Position numbers and translations under genes: made by a program. This document shows, piece by piece, positions 24,391 to 32,382 of a DNA stretch of 64,000 nt (position 1 is its first letter; every line of letters starts with the position of its first letter). The DNA is from Winogradskyella tangerina. Its GTDB lineage: Bacteria > Bacteroidota > Bacteroidia > Flavobacteriales > Flavobacteriaceae. The DNA is taken from positions 1-64,000 of the forward strand of contig NZ_QERF01000007.1 in NCBI RefSeq assembly GCF_003260205.1, read 5' to 3'. The notes beneath the pieces were generated by a model. That model was not told where the DNA came from. It was given only the letters and a program-made list of their open reading frames with translations, and searched no databases.

Positions 24391-25083
24391 TTAATTATTT
24401 AAATAGTTTTGTAATTCTGCAATTTTCTCAGGGGTATTAAATTCTCCACCATAGTATGTTGTCACAGTCGCTGAAGTGTCGTCTTTAACACCTCTCGATG
24501 ATACACATAAATGTTTCGCGTCAATAATAACAGCAACGTCTTCAGTTTCGAGTACTGTTTTTAGTTCGTTTGCAATTTGATTTGTTAAACGCTCTTGTAC
24601 TTGAGGGCGTTTCGCATAATACTGTACAATGCGGTTCAGTTTTGATAAGCCAATGACTTTCCCAGACGATTTGTAAGCAATATGCGCTTTTCCAATAATA
24701 GGTACAAAGTGATGCTCGCAATTAGAATAGAAAGTAATATTCTTCTCTACTAACATCTGATTGTATTGATACTTATTGTCGAATAAAGCAACCTTTGGCT
24801 TGTTCTCTGGATCTAATCCTGAAAATATCTCTTCAACGTACATCTTAGCAACACGATCGGGTGTTCCTTTAAGTGAGTCGTCTGTTAAATCTAAACCTAG
24901 TACATCCATTATTTCTGAAAATAAAATAGATATACGCTCTTTTTTTTCTTCATTAGACATATCGAATGCATTTGCCTTCATTGGCGTGTCTAGCGAAGTA
25001 AATAGATGGTCATCACCGATCTCTTCTACACTGAATCCGTTGATGTGCTGACCGTTTTTAGCGGAAATTGTTTCTGTATTCAT
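24391..25083 (-). CDS. folE: GTP cyclohydrolase I
   Basis: The 230-aa T-fold enzyme converts GTP to dihydroneopterin triphosphate, the first step to folate. The zinc ligands are visible: Cys and His in FYSNCEHHFVPIIGKAHIAY and Cys in KHLCVSSRGVKDDTSATVT; substrate residues lie in RPQVQERLTNQIA. The N-terminal ~40 residues are an extension. Its place among photolyases and cryptochromes is notable because many photolyases carry a folate antenna (MTHF). The upstream gap of 55 nt to the TIGR03643 gene has no obvious terminator, so co-transcription is likely. Confidence 0.96.
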   Translation of the reverse strand: MNTETISAKNGQHINGFSVEEIGDDHLFTSLDTPMKANAFDMSNEEKKERISILFSEIMDVLGLDLTDDSLKGTPDRVAKMYVEEIFSGLDPENKPKVALFDNKYQYNQMLVEKNITFYSNCEHHFVPIIGKAHIAYKSSGKVIGLSKLNRIVQYYAKRPQVQERLTNQIANELKTVLETEDVAVIIDAKHLCVSSRGVKDDTSATVTTYYGGEFNTPEKIAELQNYLNN

Positions 25084-25138
25084 AGAATCTTTTTAATGTG
25101 CTGTCTTTAAGTACTCCAGGCTTAAATCAAAGCACGTG

Positions 25139-25411
25139 TTAACGTTTTGAAATAGAGTTATTTGTTATCGTTCTTTGACGCGAGCATTTAAATCTGCCTT
25201 TGTCAAACGTTCTTTTTTTACTGTGTTTTGTTGAGCGTCCTTGCACACGTTTTCTCCACATTCTGAAACTGCTCGGTTTCATTTCTCTTCGCATAAGTTC
25301 AATCACTTCTTGCTCTTTCAATCCAAATTGAAAGGTAATGGCTTCGAATGGTGTGCGGTCTTCCCAAGCCATCTCAATTACTCTGTCAATTTCTTCCGTA
25401 GTTAGTGTCAT
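25139..25411 (-). CDS. TIGR03643 family small basic protein
   Basis: The 90-aa protein MTLTTEEIDRVIEMAWEDRTPFEAITFQFGLKEQEVIELMRREMKPSSFRMWRKRV matches my memory of the TIGR03643 family, small proteins widely found next to photolyase/cryptochrome genes. The first 50 residues look like a helix-turn-helix (E-x-x-V-I-E-L-M-R-R), and the C-terminal tail is very basic and ends NNSISKR, suggesting nucleic-acid binding. It overlaps the stop of the upstream 143-aa gene by 4 nt. The function is not established. Confidence 0.85.
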   Translation of the reverse strand: MTLTTEEIDRVIEMAWEDRTPFEAITFQFGLKEQEVIELMRREMKPSSFRMWRKRVQGRSTKHSKKRTFDKGRFKCSRQRTITNNSISKR

Positions 25412-25839
25412 ATACTCTGGGGCATGCTGTATTGCATATCATATTTCACTTTTTCATCGAGTAGTTTATCAAAAAACTTTTTGTTCTCTTTGAAAGTCTT
25501 ACTGTTTCTGAAATGAATAAACTTACCTTGTGCATGGATACTCGATCCATTTACTTTATAAATTACCAGTTGGTAGTAAGGAATAATCCATGTAAAGTTT
25601 TTCAAACCTTGATTGATCATTACTAATATACCTTTTGGTCGAAGCTCAATATTGGCATAATTAATATCCGACACTTTGTTCATCATGCTTTGCATATTAG
25701 GGCTAACTTCATCAACAATCATGCGCTTTGAACCCACTCCATTCATTTTCAATTTCTGTACCAAACTGAAAGGACTGCCAATAAGGTCAGCAATAATTTG
25801 CTTGTGCTCAGGATTGTTATGTGTTGTGTTTAATATCAT
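25408..25839 (-). CDS. Unknown protein, first gene of the downstream light-stress string
   Basis: The 143-aa protein starts MILNTTHNNPEHKQIIADL; the longer frame beginning at a TTG (25857) runs through the promoter and is rejected. Mixed alpha-beta with no signal peptide; the segment NIELRPKGILVMINQGLKNFTWIIPYYQLVIY is strongly beta. No recognised domain. It lies directly downstream of the three-half-site promoter, so it is the leader gene of the operon running to the photolyase at 20495. Its conservation beside TIGR03643 genes would be worth testing. Confidence 0.78.
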   Translation of the reverse strand: MILNTTHNNPEHKQIIADLIGSPFSLVQKLKMNGVGSKRMIVDEVSPNMQSMMNKVSDINYANIELRPKGILVMINQGLKNFTWIIPYYQLVIYKVNGSSIHAQGKFIHFRNSKTFKENKKFFDKLLDEKVKYDMQYSMPQSI

Positions 25840-25846
25840 TACGAAG

Positions 25847-25898
25847 TAAAGATACAAAATGTTTAACCTTTTTTAAATATAGTTAAACAAAGTTTAAC
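25847..25898 (-). promoter_or_regulatory. Promoter A: -7 box with three GTTTAAC/GTTAAAC half-sites
   Basis: Read on the minus strand: half-site GTTAAAC, 3 bp, GTTTAAC (the two form a perfect 17-bp palindrome at 25882-25898), 14 bp, GTTAAAC (25861-25867), 6 bp, then TATCTTTA (25847-25854) as the -7 box. No -33 TTTG lies at the normal distance, which suggests activator dependence. The same spacing recurs at promoter B. Confidence 0.75.
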
Positions 25899-25938
25899 AC
25901 AGAATTAAGAATGTAAGAAAAGTACTTTGTTCGCGGGT

Positions 25939-27429
25939 TTATTCATTTCTCAACATACGGTTCCTGTCTCTTAAAGTATGTCGTTTAAGAATGCGAAAAC
26001 TTTCTTCAATAACCTCAGGATCTTTTTTCATATTCCAAAGAATATCGCTTGCTCGTTTTCGATTCTCTTTAATGTCGACAATAGGATGTGGATAGTCAAC
26101 ACCAAGTTTGAAGTTATAAAAAGCCTGTTCCATTTCGGTCATGAGGTAAGGTTCATGTATAAAGGGCGTGTCTAAATGCGCTAATTCTGGTACCCATTTT
26201 TTGATAAATATAGCTCCAGGATCGTGTTTAAGACTGTTAGTGGTAGGATTGTAGATTCTAAGATTATTAATACCTGTTTCACCAGCTTGCATTTGAAGTT
26301 GTGGAAAATGTATTCCAGGTTCAAAATCGAGAAACTGTTGTGACAAATGTGCAGTTGCAGCTTGCCATGGCTGCCATAGGATATGTGTGAAAAATGAAGC
26401 TAGCATTGCTCGCATTCTAAAGTTGACATAACCCGTTTCGATCAAACAGCGCATACTGGCGTCGACCAATGGAAATCCGGTCTGGCCTTCGCGCCAAGCC
26501 TTTTGATAATCTTCTGAAATGCTCTTTTTTAACTTATGGTACCCTTTATTCACACTAGCATTTTCCATGGTATGTTCCATTTCAAACTTTTGAATAAAGT
26601 GTGCTTGCCAACGTAATCTTGAAATAAAAGCACTAATATGGCGTTTATCGTTGGTGTTTGACTTCACCTCTTGTGCCTTCTGAAAAACCTGACGAATAGA
26701 TAAGTTTCCCCAAGCAATATAGGGTGAGATTCGGCTACAGCTTGAACGTGATTCTTCAGGCTTAGAAATGTTGAACATATAAACTTCGTGCCGACTTTCT
26801 AAAAATGAATTGGCGTATTTCCATCCCGTAGTACTACCGCCTTTTTGAAACTTACTTTCTGAAGGTGTTTCTAAATCCGTTACGGTCAATACGTTTTCCA
26901 GGTCTTCAATATCTTCAAGTTGAAGTAACTGTAAATCATTAGGTTGAAAGACTTCAAGGTCTTGATTCATGTAGTCTTCCCAGTTTTCGAACCAATTTTC
27001 ACGGTTTACCAAGCCTCGTTCAACACCATTGTTTTTACTTTCAGACCACTGAATTAAATTATTTCTACAATAGCGGGTAAATTCTTTATCGCGATTATAA
27101 GTTACAAGTAAACCTGTTTCAACATGAGAAAAGATGGTTTCAACCTTGTAAAACTCCTGAATTAAATTGAATGCCGTCTGAATATCACTCGTAACCGTTA
27201 GTACCTTCGAGTTATAAGCTTTCAATTGCTCATTAATATCTCGAAGGGATTCTTTAATGAAATTAAAATGGCGTTCACTATAGTGGTTGTCATTGAGAAG
27301 TATAAACTCAAAAACATAGAGTAGGAGTGTGCGTCTTTTCGATTTTAGGGCATTCGCAATGGCTTCATTATCCTGAAGTCTTAAATCGCGCTTTAACCAA
27401 ACAACATTTATAGGTTCTCTATCTGACAT
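25939..27429 (-). CDS. Cryptochrome/photolyase-like FAD-binding protein with atypical flavin site
   Basis: The 496-aa protein has an antenna-type N-terminus (NVVWLKRDLRLQDNEAI) and an FAD domain (SRISPYIAWGNLSIRQVF; GQTGFPLVDASMRCLIETGYVNFRMRAMLASFF). In the flavin/electron-transfer segment the usual N-x-G-N-W-Q-W is H-F-P-Q-L-Q-M, so both conserved Trp are Leu/Met and the Asn near flavin N5 is His. The phrase QMQAGETGINNLRIYNP recurs, in my memory, in an uncharacterised bacterial/plastid subfamily. Repair activity by the classical Trp chain is doubtful; a sensor role or another electron route is possible. The start overlaps the preceding gene's stop by 1 nt (TAATG). Last gene of the upstream light string. 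Confidence 0.88.
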   Translation of the reverse strand: MSDREPINVVWLKRDLRLQDNEAIANALKSKRRTLLLYVFEFILLNDNHYSERHFNFIKESLRDINEQLKAYNSKVLTVTSDIQTAFNLIQEFYKVETIFSHVETGLLVTYNRDKEFTRYCRNNLIQWSESKNNGVERGLVNRENWFENWEDYMNQDLEVFQPNDLQLLQLEDIEDLENVLTVTDLETPSESKFQKGGSTTGWKYANSFLESRHEVYMFNISKPEESRSSCSRISPYIAWGNLSIRQVFQKAQEVKSNTNDKRHISAFISRLRWQAHFIQKFEMEHTMENASVNKGYHKLKKSISEDYQKAWREGQTGFPLVDASMRCLIETGYVNFRMRAMLASFFTHILWQPWQAATAHLSQQFLDFEPGIHFPQLQMQAGETGINNLRIYNPTTNSLKHDPGAIFIKKWVPELAHLDTPFIHEPYLMTEMEQAFYNFKLGVDYPHPIVDIKENRKRASDILWNMKKDPEVIEESFRILKRHTLRDRNRMLRNE

Positions 27430-28898
27430 TATAAGGATTCTAAAAAGATTTGGGCATTTTTGAAATGCGTTTCTTTGGTGTCTTGTTTCATTTTGTCGAA
27501 GGTGCGTATTAGCATACCTAATCGTGGATTACTCAGAAAGAATTCGCGATGCTTGTCCATGAAGGTCCAGAATAATCCGTCCCAGGTCGCTTGCCATTCA
27601 CCTTTCGAATAATTACTCATTTTCATAATGTAATTACTACTGCTGATATATGGTTTGGTTGACATTAAACCACCGTCTGCGTAAAGACTCATGCCATAAA
27701 CGTTGGGTACCATAACCCAATCATAGGCGTCAATAAATAGTTCCATGAACCACTTGTATACCTCATCGGGATCGAATTCGCAGAGCACCATAAAATTCCC
27801 TAAGATCATGAGACGTTCGATATGATGGGCGTATGCCGTTTTGTTTACCTTTTTGATGACGTCATCTATAGGTTGAATTCCCGTAGTACCGTCATAGAAG
27901 GATGATGGGATTTTTCGATTGAAATTCCAGAAGTTCTTTGTGCGTTCTTCTGTGCCTTTTGCTTCATAAACACCTCTTATAAATTCGCGCCAGCCTAATA
28001 TCTGTCGAACAAAACCTTCAGTAGAGTTCAAGGGCACATCATTACTATTGGCATAGTCGATAGCTTTATCAATTACATCCATGGGATGCAGCAAGCCCAC
28101 ATTAATAAGAGGTGAAAGTATACTGTGGTTTAAAAAATGCTCTTCTTTGACGATGGCATCTTCGTAAGCACCGAATTCATGAAATCTTACCTCAAAGAAT
28201 TGTTGAAGCCAGTTTTCTGAAGCTTCAAAATCTATTGGGTATAGTGTGAAATCTGTAAGCTCCCCGTAATGCTTGCTGAAATTTTCATTAACATAGTCTT
28301 CAGCTTCATTGTGATAGTTCGTCTTATCTGGGAATTGAATACTCGGCGGTGTTTTATCTTTAGGATATTTTTTTCTATTGTCAGAGTCGTAAGTCCATTT
28401 ACCACCTTCAGGTTCATCAGAAGTCATTAATATGTTTCGGTCTTTACGCTGCTGTTTATAAAATGACGTTTGAAAAAATTTCTTTTTTGTCGGTTTAAAA
28501 AACGACTTTAATTCGTCTTTTGAATTGATAAACAAGGCATTCTCATACCATGTAATTTCAATTTGTTTTGAAACCGAGTTGATATGTTTTTGAAGCCAAT
28601 TATCCGTAGGGTCAATAATATGTAAGTGACCTACACCTTCTGAAATGAGGTGAGGAATTAAGGTTCTAACATCGCATTTATCTGAGGTTGCTTCAATATA
28701 CTCGACTGTTTTGCCTTGCGATTTTAAATAATCCGCATAGGCTTTCATGGTCGCACGATGAAAAGCGATCTTCTGTTGATGAAATTTATAATGCTTAAAG
28801 AATAGAAATTCTTCAACTAAATAGATATCACAATTCAATTCAAGAATTGGGGAATTCTTAAACAACTGATGCGGAAATATAAGTGCTGCTTCTGTCAT
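27429..28898 (-). CDS. PhrB/CryB-like photolyase-related protein lacking the iron-sulfur cysteines
   Basis: The 489-aa protein has the FeS-BCP layout: N-terminal IFPHQLFKN with a non-canonical antenna domain, then the FAD region FVRQILGWREFIRGVY, AYAHHIERLMILGNFMVLCEFDPDEVYKWFMELFIDAYDWVMVPNVYGMSLYADGG. The family normally binds [4Fe-4S] by four Cys; only one equivalent (Cys373) remains, and the later C-x2-C region reads SNYSKGEWQATWDGLFW (about 428-444). The whole protein has three Cys, so no cluster is expected. FeS-BCP enzymes repair (6-4) photoproducts. It follows the DASH cryptochrome gene by 4 nt. Confidence 0.9.
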   Translation of the reverse strand: MTEAALIFPHQLFKNSPILELNCDIYLVEEFLFFKHYKFHQQKIAFHRATMKAYADYLKSQGKTVEYIEATSDKCDVRTLIPHLISEGVGHLHIIDPTDNWLQKHINSVSKQIEITWYENALFINSKDELKSFFKPTKKKFFQTSFYKQQRKDRNILMTSDEPEGGKWTYDSDNRKKYPKDKTPPSIQFPDKTNYHNEAEDYVNENFSKHYGELTDFTLYPIDFEASENWLQQFFEVRFHEFGAYEDAIVKEEHFLNHSILSPLINVGLLHPMDVIDKAIDYANSNDVPLNSTEGFVRQILGWREFIRGVYEAKGTEERTKNFWNFNRKIPSSFYDGTTGIQPIDDVIKKVNKTAYAHHIERLMILGNFMVLCEFDPDEVYKWFMELFIDAYDWVMVPNVYGMSLYADGGLMSTKPYISSSNYIMKMSNYSKGEWQATWDGLFWTFMDKHREFFLSNPRLGMLIRTFDKMKQDTKETHFKNAQIFLESL

Positions 28899-28902
28899 CC
28901 TT

Positions 28903-30207
28903 TTAAAATAAGCTTGTTTGCAACCACAACCTTCTAAACTTGCCTTGGGTATCGTAACGTTCCGCCTGCAATTCTACATTAAACTTCCGATCCCTCGGAT
29001 CATTACCCACACCTGCTACATACATCCAATTGCCATAGTTGCTATGTACATCGTAATCGAGTAAAAGCGATTCAAAATAGGAAGCGCCTATTCGCCAATC
29101 GAGCTCTAATTCTTTTGCAAAATAAGAGGCCACATTTTGGCGACCGCGATTGCTCATCCAGCCAGTTTCTTTGAGCTCTATCATATTGGCATTCACAAAA
29201 TCGGAATGTGTTTCGCCATTGATCCATTTTTCAATTTGAATAGCATTGGTGGACCACTCATAATCTTTATTCAGTATACCTGGTAGTTGAAAAATTTGAT
29301 TCCCGTGTTTTAAAGAAATATACTTGAAGTAATCACGCCAGATCAATTCAAAAATGAGCCAATAGGTCGATTGATTTTTGAAATGTTCACGTTCAAACTG
29401 TTTTACCTTCCAATATATAGTTCGAGCTGAAATACTACCATTGGCCAACCATGGTGAGAATTTCGAACTGTAATCTACTCCGACTAAACCATTTCTTGTT
29501 TTTTTATAAAAACCTAATTTTTTAGTATTGAAAAAATAATCATCAAGACGCTTTAAGGCTTCTGTTTCACCACCTTTGAACGGAAAAGCGGTATGCGGTA
29601 AAACTTCAAAGTCTTCGAAACCTAAATCAGAAAGTGTTGGGATCACCGTGTTGTTCTCAATTCTATTTTCGATGGGTTGAGTCTCTGTCTGAATTTCTTC
29701 ACGAATAGCGACATATTTTTCAAGCTTCTTTCTAAAAACAGTGAAGACTTGCGGCGTTTGCGCTATCTCGAAGTTGATGTCTTCAGGATGAAATAGAAAT
29801 TGGCTATAGATTGAATGCCATTCTATAAGCTCGCAACCAGATCTAACGGCATTTTCAATTTCAAGTTCTTCTTGTGTCCATTCTTTTTGAAGATATATAT
29901 CAGATACTTTGAACTTCTTACATATTTGAGGAATAACCTGTTCCGGTAAATCATGATAAACCAATAGATCAATATTCAATTTCTCTAATTGATCTTTTAA
30001 ATCATGAATGGTCTCTATCAAGAACTTGGCTCTGTATTTCTCGGTTTTCTTAAACCCATATTTATTGGTCTCAAACTGTCTTGGATCAAAGCAATACGCA
30101 GCAATAACCTTATCGCTATTGTTTACTGCGGCCGCTAAGACCGCATTATCGACGGTTCTTAGATCATTTCTAAACCAAACTAAATTTATTTTTTCTGTCT
30201 TCTGCAT
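28903..30207 (-). CDS. DASH-family cryptochrome
   Basis: The 434-aa protein opens [18 protein letters not shown] and has the DASH-typical [121 protein letters not shown] in the flavin motif and the N-D-P-R loop are DASH features. Such proteins bind FAD and MTHF, repair cyclobutane dimers mainly in single-stranded DNA, and can act as light sensors. Its start lies inside the 3' end of the DUF2256 gene (22-nt overlap). FolE upstream of the other string could feed the folate antenna. Confidence 0.94.
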   Translation of the reverse strand: MQKTEKINLVWFRNDLRTVDNAVLAAAVNNSDKVIAAYCFDPRQFETNKYGFKKTEKYRAKFLIETIHDLKDQLEKLNIDLLVYHDLPEQVIPQICKKFKVSDIYLQKEWTQEELEIENAVRSGCELIEWHSIYSQFLFHPEDINFEIAQTPQVFTVFRKKLEKYVAIREEIQTETQPIENRIENNTVIPTLSDLGFEDFEVLPHTAFPFKGGETEALKRLDDYFFNTKKLGFYKKTRNGLVGVDYSSKFSPWLANGSISARTIYWKVKQFEREHFKNQSTYWLIFELIWRDYFKYISLKHGNQIFQLPGILNKDYEWSTNAIQIEKWINGETHSDFVNANMIELKETGWMSNRGRQNVASYFAKELELDWRIGASYFESLLLDYDVHSNYGNWMYVAGVGNDPRDRKFNVELQAERYDTQGKFRRLWLQTSLF

Positions 30208-30326
30208 TTTTCACTACAATATTTTACATTCTCCCAATCTTTTGCCCATTTCTTACGCCACGTGAATGGACGTCCACATACCAGACAAATTTTTTCTGGT
30301 AAATGCTGTTTTTTAACACCTCTCAT
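30186..30326 (-). CDS. DUF2256 small zinc-motif protein (46 aa)
   Basis: A 46-codon frame, missed by length filters, reads [21 protein letters not shown].. then ..[20 protein letters not shown]. This is the DUF2256 signature: C-x2-C, F-x-W-R-K-K-W, and C-x3-C, a treble-clef-like zinc site with a basic surface. The family is regularly encoded beside photolyase/cryptochrome genes. It overlaps the stop of the SDR-DUF2867 gene (ATGA) and the start of the DASH gene (22 nt), so it is translationally locked between them. It may bind damaged DNA or a photolyase; the function is untested. Confidence 0.9.
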   Translation of the reverse strand: MRGVKKQHLPEKICLVCGRPFTWRKKWAKDWENVKYCSEKCRRQKK

Positions 30327-31744
30327 TTGGGTTCTACTAAGGCATTTATCATCCCTTTAAAAACAAAGGCATGGAAAGGCAAAACCATATACCAATACAG
30401 GCGACCCCAAACGCCTTTGGGTCTAAAAACGGCGCGTTGGTAGAGTTTGTCTTTTACAATTTTGAACTCTAACCAAGCTTCTCCTGGCAATTTCATCTCC
30501 GCAAAAAGTAGAAGGCGCTTTTCCTTTTTATCGGCGAACAATACGCGCCAAAAGTCTAATGGATCGCCAGGTTCTAAATAAGTATCGTGTGTTCTTCCTC
30601 TGCGCAGACCTACACCACCAAACAATTTGTCTACATAGCCTCGAAGTTTCCATAATCCATTAAAACTGTACCAACCATTGCGTCCTCCAATACTCCAAAT
30701 CTTATCCATGGTGAACTGCTCGTCTTGAACTTTTCTAGATCGCACGTCCTTGAAACAACCAAATTGTGGTAATTCGATATGTTTTGACAATTGATCTTTA
30801 AAAACACCACTGCTTACCGCATCTTTCCAACTTGAAATCACGGAATTCTGTTGTATCTTCTGAAACGCAAGATCAACGGCTGTTTTGTAAGCCATAGGTT
30901 GAATATCAATGATTGAATTGATATTACTAGGTTTACCGATAACTTCAACTTTCATGCTATCTACCAAAGCCTGTGCGAGCTGAAAGGAAGTCGACGTCAC
31001 AAAATATAACCAGTATGAAGACAACTTTGGGGTTAGTACTGGTAAAGTATAAATGTACCTACGAAGACCTCGTACTTCCGCAAATTGTAATAGCATATCT
31101 TTATACGTCAGAACCTCTGGACCAAAGATGTCGAAAGATTTATTATAAAGTTCTTCCCTGCCAATGGCTCCCGCCAAATAGGTGAGTACATCTCTAATGC
31201 CGATAGGTTGCGATTTGGTGTTCAACCATTTTGGCGTGATCATAACTGGAAGTTTCTCAACGATATCCCTTATAATTTCGAAAGATGCACTGCCACTACC
31301 TACAATTATTCCTGCTCTAAATGTCGTAAGCGCATAATGATCAGATATCAACGTTTTTTCTACCTGAAGTCTCGATTTCAAGTGTTTAGATAAGGAATCA
31401 TCATTAACGATACCACTTAAATAGATCACCTGTTTGCAGTTCGTCTTAGAAACCAGAGATTTAAAATTTGAAGCACATTTGAGTTCTAGTTCCTCAAAAT
31501 CTTCAGATTGCGTAGCCATAGAGTGAATGAGATAATAGGCAGCATCAATGTCCTTCGGAATTTGATTTTCTTCAGGTTTTAAAAAATCAATTTTGATAAA
31601 TGTGCAAAGTGGATGTTCCTCGATCTCATCGGGAATACGATTCATATCACGGACGCAACAAATAAGCTCGTGCTTAGCTTCTAGAAGCTGAAGCGCCAGT
31701 CGTTTGGCAATGTAGCCTGTTGTGCCTGTTATTAGAATACGCAT
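30323..31744 (-). CDS. NAD(P)-binding SDR protein with C-terminal DUF2867
   Basis: The 473-aa protein has an N-terminal extended-SDR/NmrA-like Rossmann domain ([60 protein letters not shown]) up to about residue 290, then a DUF2867 domain ([68 protein letters not shown]). The C-terminal part ends with a hydrophobic stretch that may touch membrane. Such fusions occur with ABC1 kinases and cryptochromes in marine bacteria; no substrate is known. It shares ATG/TAA nucleotides with the flavin reductase-like gene. Confidence 0.9.
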   Translation of the reverse strand: MRILITGTTGYIAKRLALQLLEAKHELICCVRDMNRIPDEIEEHPLCTFIKIDFLKPEENQIPKDIDAAYYLIHSMATQSEDFEELELKCASNFKSLVSKTNCKQVIYLSGIVNDDSLSKHLKSRLQVEKTLISDHYALTTFRAGIIVGSGSASFEIIRDIVEKLPVMITPKWLNTKSQPIGIRDVLTYLAGAIGREELYNKSFDIFGPEVLTYKDMLLQFAEVRGLRRYIYTLPVLTPKLSSYWLYFVTSTSFQLAQALVDSMKVEVIGKPSNINSIIDIQPMAYKTAVDLAFQKIQQNSVISSWKDAVSSGVFKDQLSKHIELPQFGCFKDVRSRKVQDEQFTMDKIWSIGGRNGWYSFNGLWKLRGYVDKLFGGVGLRRGRTHDTYLEPGDPLDFWRVLFADKKEKRLLLFAEMKLPGEAWLEFKIVKDKLYQRAVFRPKGVWGRLYWYMVLPFHAFVFKGMINALVEPK

Positions 31745-32382
31745 TAGTCATCTGTTTTTTCAGCTATAGCTTTTGGTCTTTGGTATTCTAATCGGATTTT
31801 TAACTCGGGCACTGCATAACCATCCAAACCATTGATAGTGGCAACTTTACCCTTAGATAAATTAATAAAGCCATCTTTTTCTAACAATTCATCTGGCACA
31901 TACAAATTAGTGATTCTTCCGATCAATAAAATAGTGTTGTTAGCTTTTATTGGATATTCCTCAACATATTCCATAGCCATTTGAATTGGGCATCCTTTCA
32001 CGAAAGGAGCCACAAAACCGTCTTTATATTCTTCTTCTAGTTGCGTAACATCGAATTCTGAGATTGAAGGATCATACTTCGCTGAGGTATGGTGAGCGTC
32101 TTCTAAAATATCTTGGTGAATATGATTTAAAGTATACTTACCTGTTTTTTTAATGTTGTCGTAGGTATTTCTAATCACCGTAGTCGGTCTTAAAAAAAAA
32201 CCTAATAACCCTGGATTGGATCCTAAATGCGTAACCGAACTGAAAACGGCCACATTGCTGACGCCTGCTTCATCTTTAGTACCAATGAGGTTTGCCGATT
32301 TATACCCAGAGCAACTGTTAATCAAGTTGATGCGATACAAATGGTGCATCTTCTTAATATCATCTAAAGTGAACTGTGCCAT
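31744..32382 (-). CDS. Flavin reductase-like (FMN-binding split barrel) protein
   Basis: The 212-aa protein has the flavin-reductase-domain pattern: RINLINSCSGYKSANLIGTKDEAGVSNVAVFSSVTHLGSNPGLLGFFLRP, and KKTGKYTLNHIHQDILEDAHHTSAKY. The domain binds FMN and in relatives reduces free flavin with NAD(P)H or acts as an oxidoreductase. Cytoplasmic. Start and stop overlap the neighbours by single nucleotides, so expression is tightly coupled with the ABC1 kinase and SDR-DUF2867 genes. Supplying or handling reduced flavin for the cryptochromes is a plausible inference. Confidence 0.9.
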   Translation of the reverse strand: MAQFTLDDIKKMHHLYRINLINSCSGYKSANLIGTKDEAGVSNVAVFSSVTHLGSNPGLLGFFLRPTTVIRNTYDNIKKTGKYTLNHIHQDILEDAHHTSAKYDPSISEFDVTQLEEEYKDGFVAPFVKGCPIQMAMEYVEEYPIKANNTILLIGRITNLYVPDELLEKDGFINLSKGKVATINGLDGYAVPELKIRLEYQRPKAIAEKTDD

